From the NCBI GenBank assembly GCA_001986395.2, contig MQVO02000036.1, forward strand, positions 1 to 64,000: a stretch of 64,000 bases of DNA, written 5' to 3'. The stretch is from Irpex lacteus (Eukaryota; Basidiomycota; Agaricomycetes; Polyporales; Irpicaceae). Every line of letters starts with the position of its first letter. Position 1 is the stretch's first letter. The translations under genes and the position numbers were made by a program. Below are positions 11,212 to 25,081 of the stretch, in pieces. The notes under the pieces are model-generated. The model was given only the letters and a program-made list of their open reading frames with translations, searched no databases and had not been told where the DNA came from.

Positions 11212-14155
11212 ATGTCCAGCAACGAGCCAGTACTTCCCCAAGGAGCAGGCTATGGAGTCGGTGAGTTTTTCGCAGTGAAACTCGAGTTTTGAACATGGAT
11301 GTACTGACAATTTCATGAATTTGATTAGTCGTCGGTATGTCTAGGCATGCATATGTTGCCTCCCGATTAGCATCTCACGCGACCCTTAGGGATCGGACTC
11401 TTCTTCAGCGCGTTCATGATCATTCTGACCGCGGTTCAAGCACGATACACTGGATTCTCTCCCAAGAGTGCAGAAGAATTCAACAGTGCCTCTCGAAGCG
11501 TCAAACCTGGTCTAATCGCTTCTGGCATCGTCTCTGCTTGGACATGGGCCGCGACATTGGTGAGTGCCGCTACAGTTCAGGTATCTTATTCCTTCTGATG
11601 TGTCCTTATGTAGCTGCAATCAAGTGCTGTTGCCTACAAGTACGGTATCTCGGGTCCATGGTGGTATGGTGCTGGAGCTACTGTACAAGTTCTCCTTTTT
11701 GCCCAAGTACGTTTCCGAGATTACTCAGCCCTAAGAACCGCCTATTGACTGTCAACCTATGACAGCTTGCTGCCAAGCTCAAGCTCAATGCTCCTCGTGC
11801 TCACACATGGCTTGAGATCGTCGCCGCTCGATGGGGCACTGTAGCTCATCTTGTATTCATGTTCTTTGGGTAAGAGTTTATCACAAGCCAGAATAACGTA
11901 GCTAATATGCAAACAGTTTAGCAACGAACATTATTGTCTCATCCATGCTGATTCTAGGCGGCTCAGCTACTGTCACCAGTTTGACCGGGATGAACACGCT
12001 TGCTGTAAGTCAGATCTACGTAATGTTGGCTCTAGCCGTATTTAATTTAGACTATAGGCTTGTTTCCTCATACCACTAGGAGTCGCCATCTACGTCGTGG
12101 TCGGTGGCATGCGCGCCACTCTACTTTGCGATTAGTGAGTTCCAGTAATCGACTGTAACCATGGTAAGTACTAACAGCATTTCACAGCACGCACACTACC
12201 GTCCTATTCATAATCATATTCGTATTCATCTTCACTGTCTACGGGACGTCGGACAAGATCGGTTCCCCAGATCGCATGCATGACCTGCTATCCGCTGCAT
12301 CCGCACAGAATCCCGTCGCTGGTAACGCGCATGGATCGTACCTGACTATGAGGTCCAAAAACGGCCTTATTTTCGGAGTGATCAATGTCATCGGAAACTT
12401 TGCTACGGTCTTCCAGGATCAAGCTGTATGTGCGGATAGTTGTTGATTTGTCTACAGATGCTGATGTCCTTTGCAGTACTGGCAACGTGCAATTGCGAGC
12501 CGGCCTGCCAGCTGCGTAAAGGCATACCTCATTGGAGGACTTGCATGGTAAGCAGCGCCCTCGTTAAAACAAACTTCAGGCTCACTATTTTCTTAGGTTC
12601 GCCATTCCCTTCATGTTCTCGACGACTCTCGGCCTTTCTGCTGTCGCCTTGCGTGGTGATCCGGCTATGAAGGTTCTCTCAGCGGCAGACGTTTCTGCTG
12701 GTCTTCCCGCTCCTTCAGCCGCAGCTGCCCTTCTGGGAAAAGGAGGCGCTGCCGCCCTTCTAGTCGTCTTGTTCTTGGCTGTGACCAGCGCAACGAGCGC
12801 AGAGTTGATTGCTGTCAGCAGTATCTTGACTTTCGACATCTACAAGGTAGAATTCGGCTGCATCTATGGTGGGTAGCGAAGTCGTGCTAATGAGAAATTT
12901 TCGCAGAAATACGTTAACCCCAAGGCCACCGAGCAGCAGATCCTTTGGGTATCGCACGCATCGGTAAGGGCAATATATGGGCATCACTGTATGATATCAT
13001 CCTAATCAGTGTATAGGTTGCCCTCTTCTCCGTGGTGATGGGTCTTCTCGGCCTCATCTTCTTCTACATTGGTATTTCCATGGGATGGCTTTATGTTCGT
13101 TCCTTCACTCCGCCTGTTTCGCTCCCTGTCTCATGAATGTCACTTATTTTAGGAATTCATGGGCGTCATCCTCGGTTCAGCTGTCGTCCCTATCGCGCTC
13201 TGTGTAACATGGAAGAAGGCGAACAAGTGGGGATGTATTGCTGGCGCAGTTATAGGGTTCTGCTGTGGCGTCATCGCGTGGCTCGTCACCACTTCAGCGT
13301 TGAATGGCGGTGAGCTAACTGTAGTCGTAAGTCTCCATGCTTCTCGAAATGCATCACGTAACTCAAAACTCAAGTTAACAAACAGACGACTGGAGGCGAT
13401 GAAGAGATGCTCGCGGGCAATCTTGCTTCCATCTGTGTAGGCGGAATTGTTGCATGTGTTACTTCCTACATCGTACGTTTCCATCACTTCCAAGGAAGCG
13501 CATCAGATCACTCATCGCGACAGTACGTTGGTAACAGTGGCCAGAGGACTTTGACTGGAACATCACTCGCGCCATCAACGAGCCAATACACTCCGAGCAC
13601 CCAACAGACTCACCTAAACCCGCCTCTGTGGACTACGAAGAAGAAAAGAAAGATCCTGCGTCTGCCGACACCGTCTCTGTTTCATCCCGAGGTCCTGAAA
13701 CCCCTGAAATTGACTCAGATAATGAGTTGGATCCAGTGATGCTCAAGAAGGCGTTCAGGTTTGCAGCGTGGTCGTCAATAGTTCTTGTGAGTACACGTTG
13801 CTCCGGATTGCACGGCTTGACTAATCTGCTCGTTCCACCAGCTTGTCGTCCTACTTCTTATCATCCCTCTACCGCTGTTCTTCGCCCACACAGTGTTCGG
13901 AAAGCGCGGATACGAGGCATGGGTTGTTATCGGCATGATATGGGCATTCGCATCAGCGTTCACCGTCATCATCTATCCCCTCTGGGAGAGTAGAAAGGAG
14001 CTCAAAGATATTTCGCGTGGAATGATTAAGGTACGTTGACTGCTGGCTGTTATAGATATCCGAACAAGATGCACTAAAACATTGCATTGTAGGACGTGTT
14101 TAGCCCGGGAAGTGGGAAACACAATGCTGGAGCGCCAGGCACGTCCGGGGCATAA
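11212..14155 (+). CDS. DUR3: DUR3-type urea/proton symporter (SSS family)
   Basis: Seventeen exons join in frame into 680 aa. The N-terminus (LPQGAGYG, then [13 protein letters not shown]) and the blocks [26 protein letters not shown] and [15 protein letters not shown] are diagnostic of fungal DUR3, a plasma-membrane high-affinity urea importer of the solute:sodium symporter family with about 15 helices. Exons: 11212-11260, 11329-11334, 11390-11559, 11614-11706, 11766-11869, 11917-12004, 12058-12134, 12188-12425, 12477-12547, 12597-12846, 12907-12963, 13017-13094, 13153-13326, 13386-13472, 13538-13786, 13842-14030, 14093-14155. Exon 2 is only 6 nt (TCGTCG), yet it is needed to keep frame and to restore the VVVG motif. 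An acidic cytoplasmic loop lies around residues 520-580. Upstream GATAAG sites suggest control by nitrogen supply. Confidence 0.92.
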
Positions 14156-14398
14156 GGCCTTGAATCAACGAAGAGATACGAAGGTAGAGTTTGTGTAAGA
14201 TAGAATTGCCTGTTGTAGATAACCCTAATGGTCAACGGAACTACCCATGCGATGTAGTAGGAGATGGAATGTCATTCTACACTGTAGAAACGAGTGATTG
14301 TACTACATAATTCCACATAGACATGATACCCGTACACGCTCTACACAAATAGGTCACATACCATTGAAATGTTCATTCAAAAGCGCCTCGTTCCCATT

Positions 14399-15820
<1,422 letters not shown>

Positions 15821-17604
15821 GTTAGTGCGAAGTCAACTATCGAGCCACCCAATTTTCGGAAGGCTTATATACACATCGCGCAATTCCAGGGTATAGTTAG
15901 CCACTTGGTGAGACTCTCGCGAGGAATTAATATTGTCAGTTTACTGTAACACCGTCGTTTTTGTCACGGTCACGGTTCATGCCGAGCGCTACAATCTGAG
16001 ATCTCATGCCCGGCGTAAGTACGAAGCGCACGGCGGTCGCACGGCGGTGACTCGGACGGATCACCGACCCCGACAAACTTGAATCCGTCACAGTCCGAGA
16101 CTCTACTTAGTCACGGTGGCCTCGGTCTCAGGATTGCATAGAATGTACGTCCTCTCTCTTATTTTTAACACTCTAATTACTAACTTAAACCCAAAAGTCA
16201 AAACGTCAACGACAGATTGTGACCCAATGACGAAGTATAGATAACTCACCAAACGACTTGGCACATCGTGTCGTATTGCATTGTGGTGGTCTTGTGACTG
16301 TCTGTTATGACATGAACCGCGTCGCTGGAGCTCGCGGAGATAAAATGCATTACTAGACAAGCTACGAATCCTGTGTGTTCAGGTATGTCATTCACTCTGA
16401 ATTTCGAGCCTTGGCATCGTGCTAACTGCTCAATGAGTTATGTCAACTCGTGCGCCCTCATCGATGCTTCATCGTGCACCAAGGCCCTTAGACTATTTAC
16501 GTTTCATTGGAGAAGAATTAAAGAGTTCGTCTTGGACGTTCGACCCAGCTTGCAAGTCCTCACTAGCACTACGCATGCATTTTGACGAATCAGGCTTTTG
16601 CGAAGGGCTGATTACTTACAGCGCGCCACCTAAAATAGGCTTCTTACAATGAGTGTCATAGTCCATGCATCATGGATCACCTACTCCGAAAATCTGCCCC
16701 GCGTATGTCTGAATACATTCTTGCAATATAGTGTAATCAGTATTGACCACCGTAATCGTGCTACTTGATTATGGGCCGACGCCCATTTATCGTGGGCGAG
16801 ATGTGTCTCTTCTCTCATGGCACACAAGGAACCACGTTTTGAGCCGAATGGAAAGTCTGCTGGACGTGATAGAACACGCCAAGTTTTTAACGTTCTGTCA
16901 AATATAATTATGAACAGGACATAGCCAGAGTCTCGATGCCATTCCAATATCGGCAGAAGTCGAGTCTCAAGCTTCAACTTTTGCATCAGGCTTCCGATAA
17001 ACAACTGCGCATCTATTTGCACTCGCCCTCAGGCCTCAGGCCTCAGCAATCATCTCGCAGCCCAGGCCTGTTTGCCTTGTTTTACTCAATTTGAGATACA
17101 ATTTACGAAGCATACCTCGGCTATCTCTGAATGACGCTTTACTTAAACTACAGTGAGGGCGATTAGCGATCGTCCAGCTAATGCGATAAGGGAGTACAAA
17201 AATGCTATGATTCGCGCTACTACCAATATACCATACATGGGCTGCAACAAATGACCGACCTGGGGTGAGCAGCCAGTACTATACATATTCATAATCTTGT
17301 GTTGTTGAAGGAGAGGGGAGCAGCAACAGGCTAAATGACACATCGAAGTGAGGGGTGGCGCAGAGGAAACGTAGGCCGTCGTGGCCTATATGATAACATA
17401 GTTCTGTAGCAGCCGCCGACGCTACCGTAGCGTCAGCGGCTACTGAGAGTGGCTGATAAAACGAAGAGAAGGAAAGCCGATAGCTTCGGCCGGGCGAAGG
17501 GTATGAGTATTTGGGAACAGCATATCGAGTGTTCGGGCTATGATGTATGAGAGAAGAGACCGTAGATGTTGTCAGATGCATGCAAAAATGTGAAGCCATA
17601 CTAT
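15821..17604. other. Intergenic, short direct repeats, no firm gene
   Basis: Sequence between the OYE promoter and the 3' end of RING gene A. A (GGCCTCA) unit is repeated in tandem at about 17030-17048. Around 15965-16125 the DNA is GC-rich with CACGGCGGT and GTCACGG repeats. A 70-codon plus-strand frame at 16440-16652 looks mildly coding but has no recognisable relative. Confidence 0.4.
15864..15871 (-). promoter_or_regulatory. TATA-like box of the Old Yellow Enzyme gene
   Basis: TATATAAG on the minus strand, 44 bases upstream of the ATG at 15820. Confidence 0.45.
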
Positions 17605-19616
17605 TCAAGATACACGCGGGGGTTCTTGCATCGCCCACATACTCCGTGTGAGGCCAGAGGGTTGAGGAGGAGCCGCAGGCTTTCCTCGTGTGCTGCTACT
17701 GCTTACTGAGGGTCGGCGTGAGTAGTAATTACTCTGGATTGACGACGGTTGCGGTGCGGAAGAAGACTGGGTATATGATGCAGCACTGGCGATCGGTGTT
17801 GATGAGGTATTCGAAGAAGTTGAAGACTCCTTCAGTGAATTTGAGCGAGCGCGAATTTCGCGCTCTGCCTTCATGGCAGCTGTGCTCGCTCGCGACAGGG
17901 GCGGGCGGAGGAGGCCTGAATTCTGAATGGGCTGAGAGGACGCTGATGAGGAAGCACTGGATGTAGGCGAAGTTGTTCGCGTGACGGGAGTAGAGGATTC
18001 AGGGGAGATGCGCCTTCGTTCTGCTTGCGCCTCAGGGCTGCGCAACAGAGCATTGAGTTTAGATATTTGAGGGGTCTCAAGGATGTCGTGAAGCTGTGCG
18101 CGCCATCGGTCATGCTGAGACTCGGTATCGATCGGCTGGTCACAGAAGGTAGTCGACGGCTTGTTGCGATCTCCAGACAACCTCCTTGGACGAGAACCGT
18201 CAGTGGAGTTCATCGGATCATCGCGCTCACGACCCATATACTGGGGCGTGTTCGGAGAAGACGAGCAGCTCGCCATGTGCACGTCTATCGACGATCTGGG
18301 AATAGAGCGTGGCATAGCTGACTCGGGGTCGGGACGACTGAGCAGTGACGAACTGCTGTTCATACGGTGGACAGAAGGTCGGATGGAAATGGGATCAATT
18401 GAGCGAAGGAGATAGGGACTGGTCTTCATTGACTTGAGGTCTTCGACGTCGCTTTCTTCGGCGGTCAGAGGGCGGAAGACCTGGCGGTGAGGGTTCTTCG
18501 AGAGGGGAAGAGAAGCTAGGGGAGGGATCGGCGAGAGGACGAAAGGCTCTTGCTCGGGCGAGGCGGGTACATCTTTGCTTTCATTATCCTCCACTACTGC
18601 CATTGGCTCCGGAGCGCGCTCGCTCGGATTGGGTCGTGCCTCCAAGGGGCGAGGGAGCCCCGCCAAGGGCATGTGTTTGAACCGCCGGATTTCATCGTGT
18701 AATCTACGATAATCAGCCTGGCACGCCTCATACTGCGCACAAATAACGACTTAGTACGGAGAAACCTGTCAGCGGTGAGGCAATGCTTACTTTCCTGTAA
18801 ACAGCATGTGAGACGAGTGGGCAGTCTGAGAGTGAAAAAAATGAGCTTACCCTCTCCACTCCTTGTCCATCTGGTCGAAATGATCGCGAAGGCTGCGTTC
18901 CACCGCCATTGCGGTCTCCATTTCGTTTACTCTCTTCTGCGAGAGCTCTTGATACCTGGCCTCGGCACTTTCACGTTCCGCCCGCATCTTCTCCTTCAGC
19001 TCCTCGATCTCTTGCTGAAGGCCGACAATCGTATCTTTGCTGTCCTTGAACTTGAATTTGACGTTCGCGTACTTGAAAAGCATGATCCATGAGGCACGCA
19101 GGTCAACATGCTTCAGGTAAACCGACACGTGTTAGACTGGGTGTAGGGCGTATGGACGCTAACAGTGACTAACCTTCTCCGGATCCTGGTCATCCAACCA
19201 GACGCGGACCTCGTCAAGTATATCCCTTACTCTGGCATTGGAGGAGGCTCCGTCCGTGACAATACGCGTGATGCGAGCCTGGAAGTCGCGAGCGGTGGCC
19301 AACGAACCATCCTCGGGTAAAGGAGATGACGGTCGTGGACAAGGAGCAGAGGGGGAGGTAGACCTGCTACCGTCGTCGACATGGAGTTTACGAACATCCT
19401 GTCCATGGAAGTTCGTGCGACAAAGAGGGCAGCTCTGTCTTGTCAAAGAGCGTAGACACCTGAAAGACATTCAGTCAGCTGATAAGCACGAGTTTCGTAT
19501 GGTCTAGGGTACCTCAAGCAGAATATGTGTCCACAGGCAATGGCATAGGGAGCGTTGGAGGCTCCATAGCCTTCGAGACAAACATCGCACGCCGAGTTAG
19601 GATGGAGGACGATCAT
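17605..19616 (-). CDS. RING-finger protein with coiled coil and Ser/Pro-rich tail, copy A
   Basis: Exons 19616-19513, 19459-19174, 19110-18851, 18794-18791 (4 nt) and 18732-17605 give 593 aa. A C3HC4 RING sits at the very N-terminus: Cys10, Cys13, Cys28, His30, Cys33, Cys36, Cys45, Cys48. A charged coiled coil follows at about residues 150-220 (DTIVGLQQEIEELKEKMRAE), and the rest is a long, low-complexity Ser/Pro-rich region. RING domains with this spacing usually act as E3 ubiquitin ligases; the target is unknown. The 4-nt exon GAAA is forced by phase: exon 3 ends in phase 2 and exon 5 starts in phase 0. Copy B at 21642-24557, divergently oriented, has the same arrangement, including a 4-nt exon at the same place. 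Confidence 0.82.
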
Positions 19617-19668
19617 GGGCGATGGTAGGGACCGGCACAGAATGGACTCGCGAAGATGGGGATTTAAG

Positions 19669-20494
19669 CTAACTCTGATCGCCTAGCCGTCGCGTGCCGG
19701 CCAGACAAACACCCAGAGGACCCGAAGCAGACCATGCATCTGCCAGGTCGTCTAGCCCATGAGGCGTAGGACAGATCAAGACTCTATCTGGACAAGTGTC
19801 ATTTAGCGCTTTCATATTCTGGATCACGGAAGGTGTACTCGGCGAGGCATGTACGTACCAGACTTCTGGGTCGGCTTCGGACGAATGGTGGTAGTGAATG
19901 TCAATATTGTCGGAATGTGACGAAACCCTAGCAAAGATAAGGATCGGACCTTAGTATCTCTTGGAAGGGGTCGTTACAAGGTCGACTTAGTCCGATCTCT
20001 GTGGTGACCACCTCCACCTGAGCAGCTGAGCAGATGTCATCCGAAGGAGGAGGCGACGAGCGCGACGATTTGGGACTAAAGAGAATCATCGGTTTTCGGA
20101 TCGACCATCCAACCTCGTGCAAACAGCATGCTATAAGCGCCGTAGATGCGTTTATTCAACGACAATGAGTAAATCCAAGTATCAATAGGATCTGGGTTCG
20201 AAGAGGACACAATATCAGCGTATTGATACAACAGAATATGATGCTATGCGACGCACTCTGCTCGATCGTGTAGTCTTGTAGAGAGCAATGAGTAGAAGTT
20301 TTTACGAAGAACAGGCACTGGCGGCGGTGGGAGACTTCGGAAAATGAAATCCACGAGTTGCTGCATTTGAGTAGCTTCCTGCGAGCACACTAGAACATTA
20401 GACGCAGCACAGATGCTTTGGGAAGCAATTGAACGAAGTCAATTACCAAAAGCAGTTCGAAGCTAGGTCGTGGTGTGGATGGAAGTGGATACAT
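19669..20494 (-). pseudogene. Degraded or mis-modelled hypothetical gene between the RING paralogues
   Basis: Minus-strand coding-like segments follow each other but not in one frame. (1) An ATG at 20494, spliced over a good intron, encodes MQQLVDFIFRSLPPPPVPVL before a stop at 20244. (2) A frame around 20205-20085 contains DTWIYSLSLNKRIYGAYSML. (3) An ATG at 20089 opens a Ser/Pro-rich frame to about 19953. (4) A last frame down to a TAG at 19669 contains CPDRVLICPTPHGLDDLADA. Only a 22-base gap separates (3) and (4), too short for a fungal intron. I read this as a decaying gene, or one damaged by sequence errors. I do not recognise the family, and function cannot be given. Copy A of the RING gene starts only 50 bases downstream. 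Confidence 0.35.
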
Positions 20495-21641
20495 TCAAGC
20501 GGTACCCTGGCGCGAACAGTTGGACAAATAGAGACGACAAGTACCAGGCAAGGTGGAAAGTCTTGCCGACCAACGACGTGCGATAAACGCACGAGTGCCA
20601 CAACAAGAGGATCGGTGACAGCGCAGGCAACATAGGGAAGCGATGATCTCGGCACCCGAGCCATTAAATACCCTGAGCACCCTAGGAGGAGCTGCAAGAT
20701 GGATGCCGACATACCGCAGAGCTAGGGGTTCAACGTTCAAGTTTCGGCTGCACAAGGGGAGCTTGAGGCATCGAACCCGAGCACGCTCTTGCTTTCTTTG
20801 AGGGGAAGATGGGCGTATGTACCTCATAATAGGGTGGAGTAGTGCCACGACACAGAAATGCAGACACACAGCCCTCTGCGCTTCCCGTTACCTTGTAACA
20901 TGGGGATACACCCATGGGAGCGGTGGCATGTGCAAAGCTCACAGGACAGCAATCCCTACCTTTGAAGTTGCTCGCCATGCCTTCGTGCATTTGCAACATA
21001 CACGGCCGCAACGAGGGCGTGCATCGCGCATTCGCAGCCTATGTGCAGGGTGCGTACAACACCCTTGAAAAGTCTAAACCAGTTACGGAGATGAGCTGCA
21101 GCGTGTCATCGAAAACTGAATTCCTTACCTTTTCCGATATACCTTCTCATGCTTCTCTACGGGAGGTTATTAATCACAAAATCCCTGGAATATTCGCAAG
21201 AACAAAGCTCACGACAATGAGAGAAGCCCGTCCGGCAGGATGCGTTCATTTTGTGTGATGATTTCTGATAGACACGACGAGTGGCATTTCTGTGACAGAC
21301 AGACCTTTCTCGATGGACGTACGAGTCGGCCGCCGTTACCCTCGTATCCTTTTATGTATGCATTACGGTGTGTATTGACGTGAAGGGTGCCAACGCAGTG
21401 CCCTTCGAGGGCACTGGTACTGTATAAGATGCGCCAGCAAAATTTTGGGCCCAGTTGGCTTTTAGCGCCGCTTACGCACACGCATCACATTTAGCGTGTC
21501 ACTCTTACAGTCACAGTCACACATGCGGTGCGTGTCCAAGCAGCTGGAGCATGGCCGTCGCAGTCTCCTCATCTTCTTCATCGTCGTTATCTCCGTCGTC
21601 GCGCAGAGTCGCTCTTTCTCTTTCATTGCGACGGGGGCTCC
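20495..21641. other. Upstream region of RING gene copy B, unassigned
   Basis: About 1.1 kb with several mid-length frames on both strands, none with consistent splice structure or recognisable motifs. It is the promoter side of copy B. Confidence 0.4.
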
Positions 21642-24557
21642 ATGCTCATCGTACATCCGTCTTCTACGTGCGATGTTTGCTTGGATCCGTACACATGGGC
21701 CACTGCGGCCAATACGCCACATGCTATAGCATGTGGCCATGTATTCTGTCTCCAGTGAGCCATTTGTGCGCATAGTTTGATGTCTTTGCTGAAGTTCATT
21801 TCTTTAGGTGTCTCATGTCTACTCATCCCAGTCTTTGTCCGCTTTGCCGCAAAGCGTTTTCCCCGGAACGAATCAAGAAACTGCATATCGATCGCTACGC
21901 CGCAGACGACACTGTGGAGTCCGACGAAACCATTCAAGTGAACGGATTTCTTCAGCGTATCGCTCTTGTCTCTGGAGAAAATACCCCGGAGGAGAACGTC
22001 GCGGACGTTGTCAGCGAAGTCAACAGATGGCTTGCAGCTCGCAACGCAAACCACGGTCTTGTGTGTATCGGCCCGTGCCAAAGACCACATGAATTCTAAT
22101 CACATATTGTAATAGTGCAGGGCCCTGAGAATGTCGGTTGACTCTTTAAATCGGTCTATTGAGCGGGGTCTCGAGAATCAAACCATGCGGGATGCGATCG
22201 AACAGAGAGACGCGGAATGGGAAAGAAGTTATCGCAGGCAGGAACAGGACATCAGGACCTCTCGTTTGGTGGAGAAAAACTTACTGGATCAGATAGAAGA
22301 ATATAAGCTGTGAGTGAAGTTTATCTTAACCCTCAAAACGTCAGCGTACTAACTGTCTAATGTAGAAAGGTACGCTTTGTAAGACGTTGATATGAACCGT
22401 ACTAACGTACACGTTTTTCAGCTCGCACATATGGAGAGATCACTCGAGGAAAACAATTCTGAGATGGATCGCCTGTACTCGGAGCACGCCCAACTTCGAG
22501 CTGAAGTTGCGAACTTTCACAGTAGTGGGGCTCCTTCTGTCTCTGTTCGCCAGGGCAGGTCTTCCGGTACTGGTCGCTCCTCCACTTCCATGAGCGGCCG
22601 TACTCAGCTATCCGCTGCTACACGCCGATCCAGAACGAGCACTGCGAATTCTGCGATGACGCGTGCGATATCTGAGCCGCTGACGGCGATCGTGATCCCT
22701 ACCACCGTTGAAGAGGAGGAGCCTCCGCAAGTCCACCATAAGACCCCTAAGAAGCCAAAGAAACATCCTGTAGTGGTTCCTGGGGCGTCTCTTGTGAAGA
22801 AGATTGTGCCTTCTGCCCCAGAATCGTATATTACGGTTCACCCTGGCCGACGCTCACCCACCTTCGCGGGAACACGAGACCCCTTTTCTTCCTCTGACGA
22901 CAGCAACTCCAGCGAAAGCGATGAAGTCAATGGTCACCGCAGAGGTCCGCCCACCATTTCTGCACCTCAGTACGGCTACGTTCCCGGTGTCGGATACGTA
23001 CCGGTAGCTCCCTCGTCTGCTGAGATTCATGACGACAACGTCGGCAGTCAACTAGTTCTATATGACCCAGACCAAACAAGTTCTCAGGATCAAATACCGT
23101 TCGTAGGACGAGGTGGGGTTGATACTTCTTCATTCCAACCGGATAGAAATGCGCGGATTACTCCCCAGGTCTATCCCGATGGCTATAGATCAAGGGACAT
23201 CAATTCATCTTCCACCTCCGTCGAGACAATCACGACTTCGGAGCCCGATCATTACATATCTCGTCCCTCTGCTTCTAGCAGCCTCAGTAGTCTTGGTCTC
23301 CTTGCTCAGCCTCCATCTTCCATTCGACAAAGTGCGCATGCTACACCAAGACAAGGTACACATTCCCCGGAACCTTCAATTGCATCATGGGGTACCGTCC
23401 CGAGTGCCCGGACATCTAGGAGCACTAGCATCAGGGATCTCCAGCTGACTGGCTTACCAGCGCCCGTGGCTGACCTGGATCTCCCGTCGCAGCCGTCATC
23501 TCTAAACTCCAGCCTCAGCGATCTTCGGCTTACAGGATTTCCGGATCCCACGTCGAGGAGTATCCCTTCGCATGAAGTTATGAGGTCGGACGATGGCGGC
23601 GATGTCTTGCCAACGAGGGCTGTAACATGGGAAGACAACGTGATACCGCCTCGTCCAGAGGAGGGTCCCTACTCTATTTCTGCTTCGCATCGTCGCCGTC
23701 GCGAGGCTGCTGCTTCTAGGGAACGTAGGGAATTGGACGAAGTTCTGACACCGAGGGTTCGTCGCATCTCTGCAGAGCCAATTAGTCTTGGTTTGTCGCT
23801 ATCTTCATCCAGCAGTTCATCGCGGCATCCTGCCGGTGCCCCTGATCTCAACGCGGTGAATCAGTCGCTCATGAGAGCCCATAGCGATTCCAGAGCCACC
23901 CCACGACACGCTCATTTCCGTATTATGTCTGCGTCGGATGCGGAGGGTGTCCCTCGATCCAGTTCCAGGCAGAATAACAGTATCGATAGTGTTCAGATTG
24001 CCGTTCAGCCAACTGCGCATCCGGCTAATGGCAGCCATGCAGTCCGCGATGGCTCATTGACATTGACATCGCGCAGGAACTCCTTCGTGGCACCCCACAC
24101 AGATAGGATCTCCGGCCCTCGACAGCTTCCAAGTGCTGTGCAGCGTAGTGAATCTCACGGCGATTACAATCGCCATCGACGCCACTCTTCTCTCAGTTTC
24201 CCGTACCTTAGCACCGGGCAGCCAGAGGACGAGATCCCTGATCGCCATGCTCGAGTCACGAGGGACTCTGGTTTGAATGGCGTAGATCACGCGCACGTTG
24301 GTGCACGCACTCAGCATGAGAACACTAGGCCCGCGAGCATTTACTCGATGAGCGGGCCTTCGTTCTCTGCTCCCGGTGGAGATTCACTGGTAGTATCGGG
24401 CTCTCTTGGCCTGTCACTTGCGCCGCCCGCTGGCCCGGGTGCTTCTGCTGCGACCACGTCGTCTGGCGAGCCGTCTATGATACGTGCACCTCGCCCGGTC
24501 AATGGATCCCACTCCAATAACATCTTCGCGGCGTGGGATCGCAGGACTGCACGTTAA
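21642..24557 (+). CDS. RING-finger protein with coiled coil and long Ser-rich tail, copy B
   Basis: Exons 21642-21754, 21808-22060, 22116-22309, 22366-22369 (4 nt, AAAG) and 22422-24557 give 899 aa. The RING ligands are Cys10, Cys13, Cys31, His33, Cys36, Cys39, Cys48, Cys51 (C3HC4). A helical charged segment (about 125-200) is followed by a roughly 690-residue disordered Ser/Arg/Pro-rich tail with many SRSTSIRDLQLTG-like phosphorylation-type motifs; the LQLTGLPAP and LRLTGFPDP units form an internal repeat near residue 350. The architecture and exon layout match copy A. A ubiquitin-ligase role is inferred from the RING only. ATG 21642 is chosen because the first RING cysteines come directly after it, as in copy A. 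Confidence 0.82.
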
Positions 24558-25081
24558 TGTGCTCACTGTACTATTTTTGCTTTCGTTATGCTTTCCGCTT
24601 TGCCTCGTTTTGTTTTTTTGCTGCCACTATGCCTCCGTCACTATATGCGATACCGCCGCCACACCCTAGACTGCATGTTTTTTTATTTCTACCTATACCA
24701 CCATCCTATCTGTATCCATACTCTGTACATATCTGGATATACTGTGTATGTATTCACGTAGCCCGGCTCCGTTACTCTGAGATTCTATTCACATTATTTC
24801 CATTGTTTTATGGACGCATTAGGGCGCTTTTCAGTTTCTGCCGTCCCCATTAGGCCTTGCCTAATTTGGTAGCAGATATCTTCGTGGCGTAAATCTCGAT
24901 GACGTGACCCATTATGCCTCCGAGTCGGCCTCGGCCTCTCAAGTTCAACATTGCGGACAAGGGCTATGCATATGATTTGCGCGTAGAACTCTGTGTCACT
25001 CAGCACCATCGTAAAGCGTTCATGCAAGCGACATTCCAGCAAACGTATAGATATGTCCAAGGATGAAGGTGTGTGGTTATA
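24558..25081. other. 3' flank of RING copy B
   Basis: T-rich, pyrimidine-rich sequence after the stop codon, likely 3' UTR and spacer up to the MITE. No gene built. Confidence 0.45.

Noticed and set aside
15965..16125. Another inverted-repeat MITE in GC-rich DNA
   Set aside because: GTCACGG and ACTCGGAC motifs recur, some inverted, but no defined ends or target duplication could be found.
19940..19965. 22-nt intron joining two minus-strand frames
   Set aside because: Far below the minimum fungal intron length; decay or an error is simpler.
23306..24038. Several minus-strand frames over RING copy B exon 5
   Set aside because: Shadows of a Ser/Arg-rich coding strand; the plus-strand frame is continuous for 2.1 kb.
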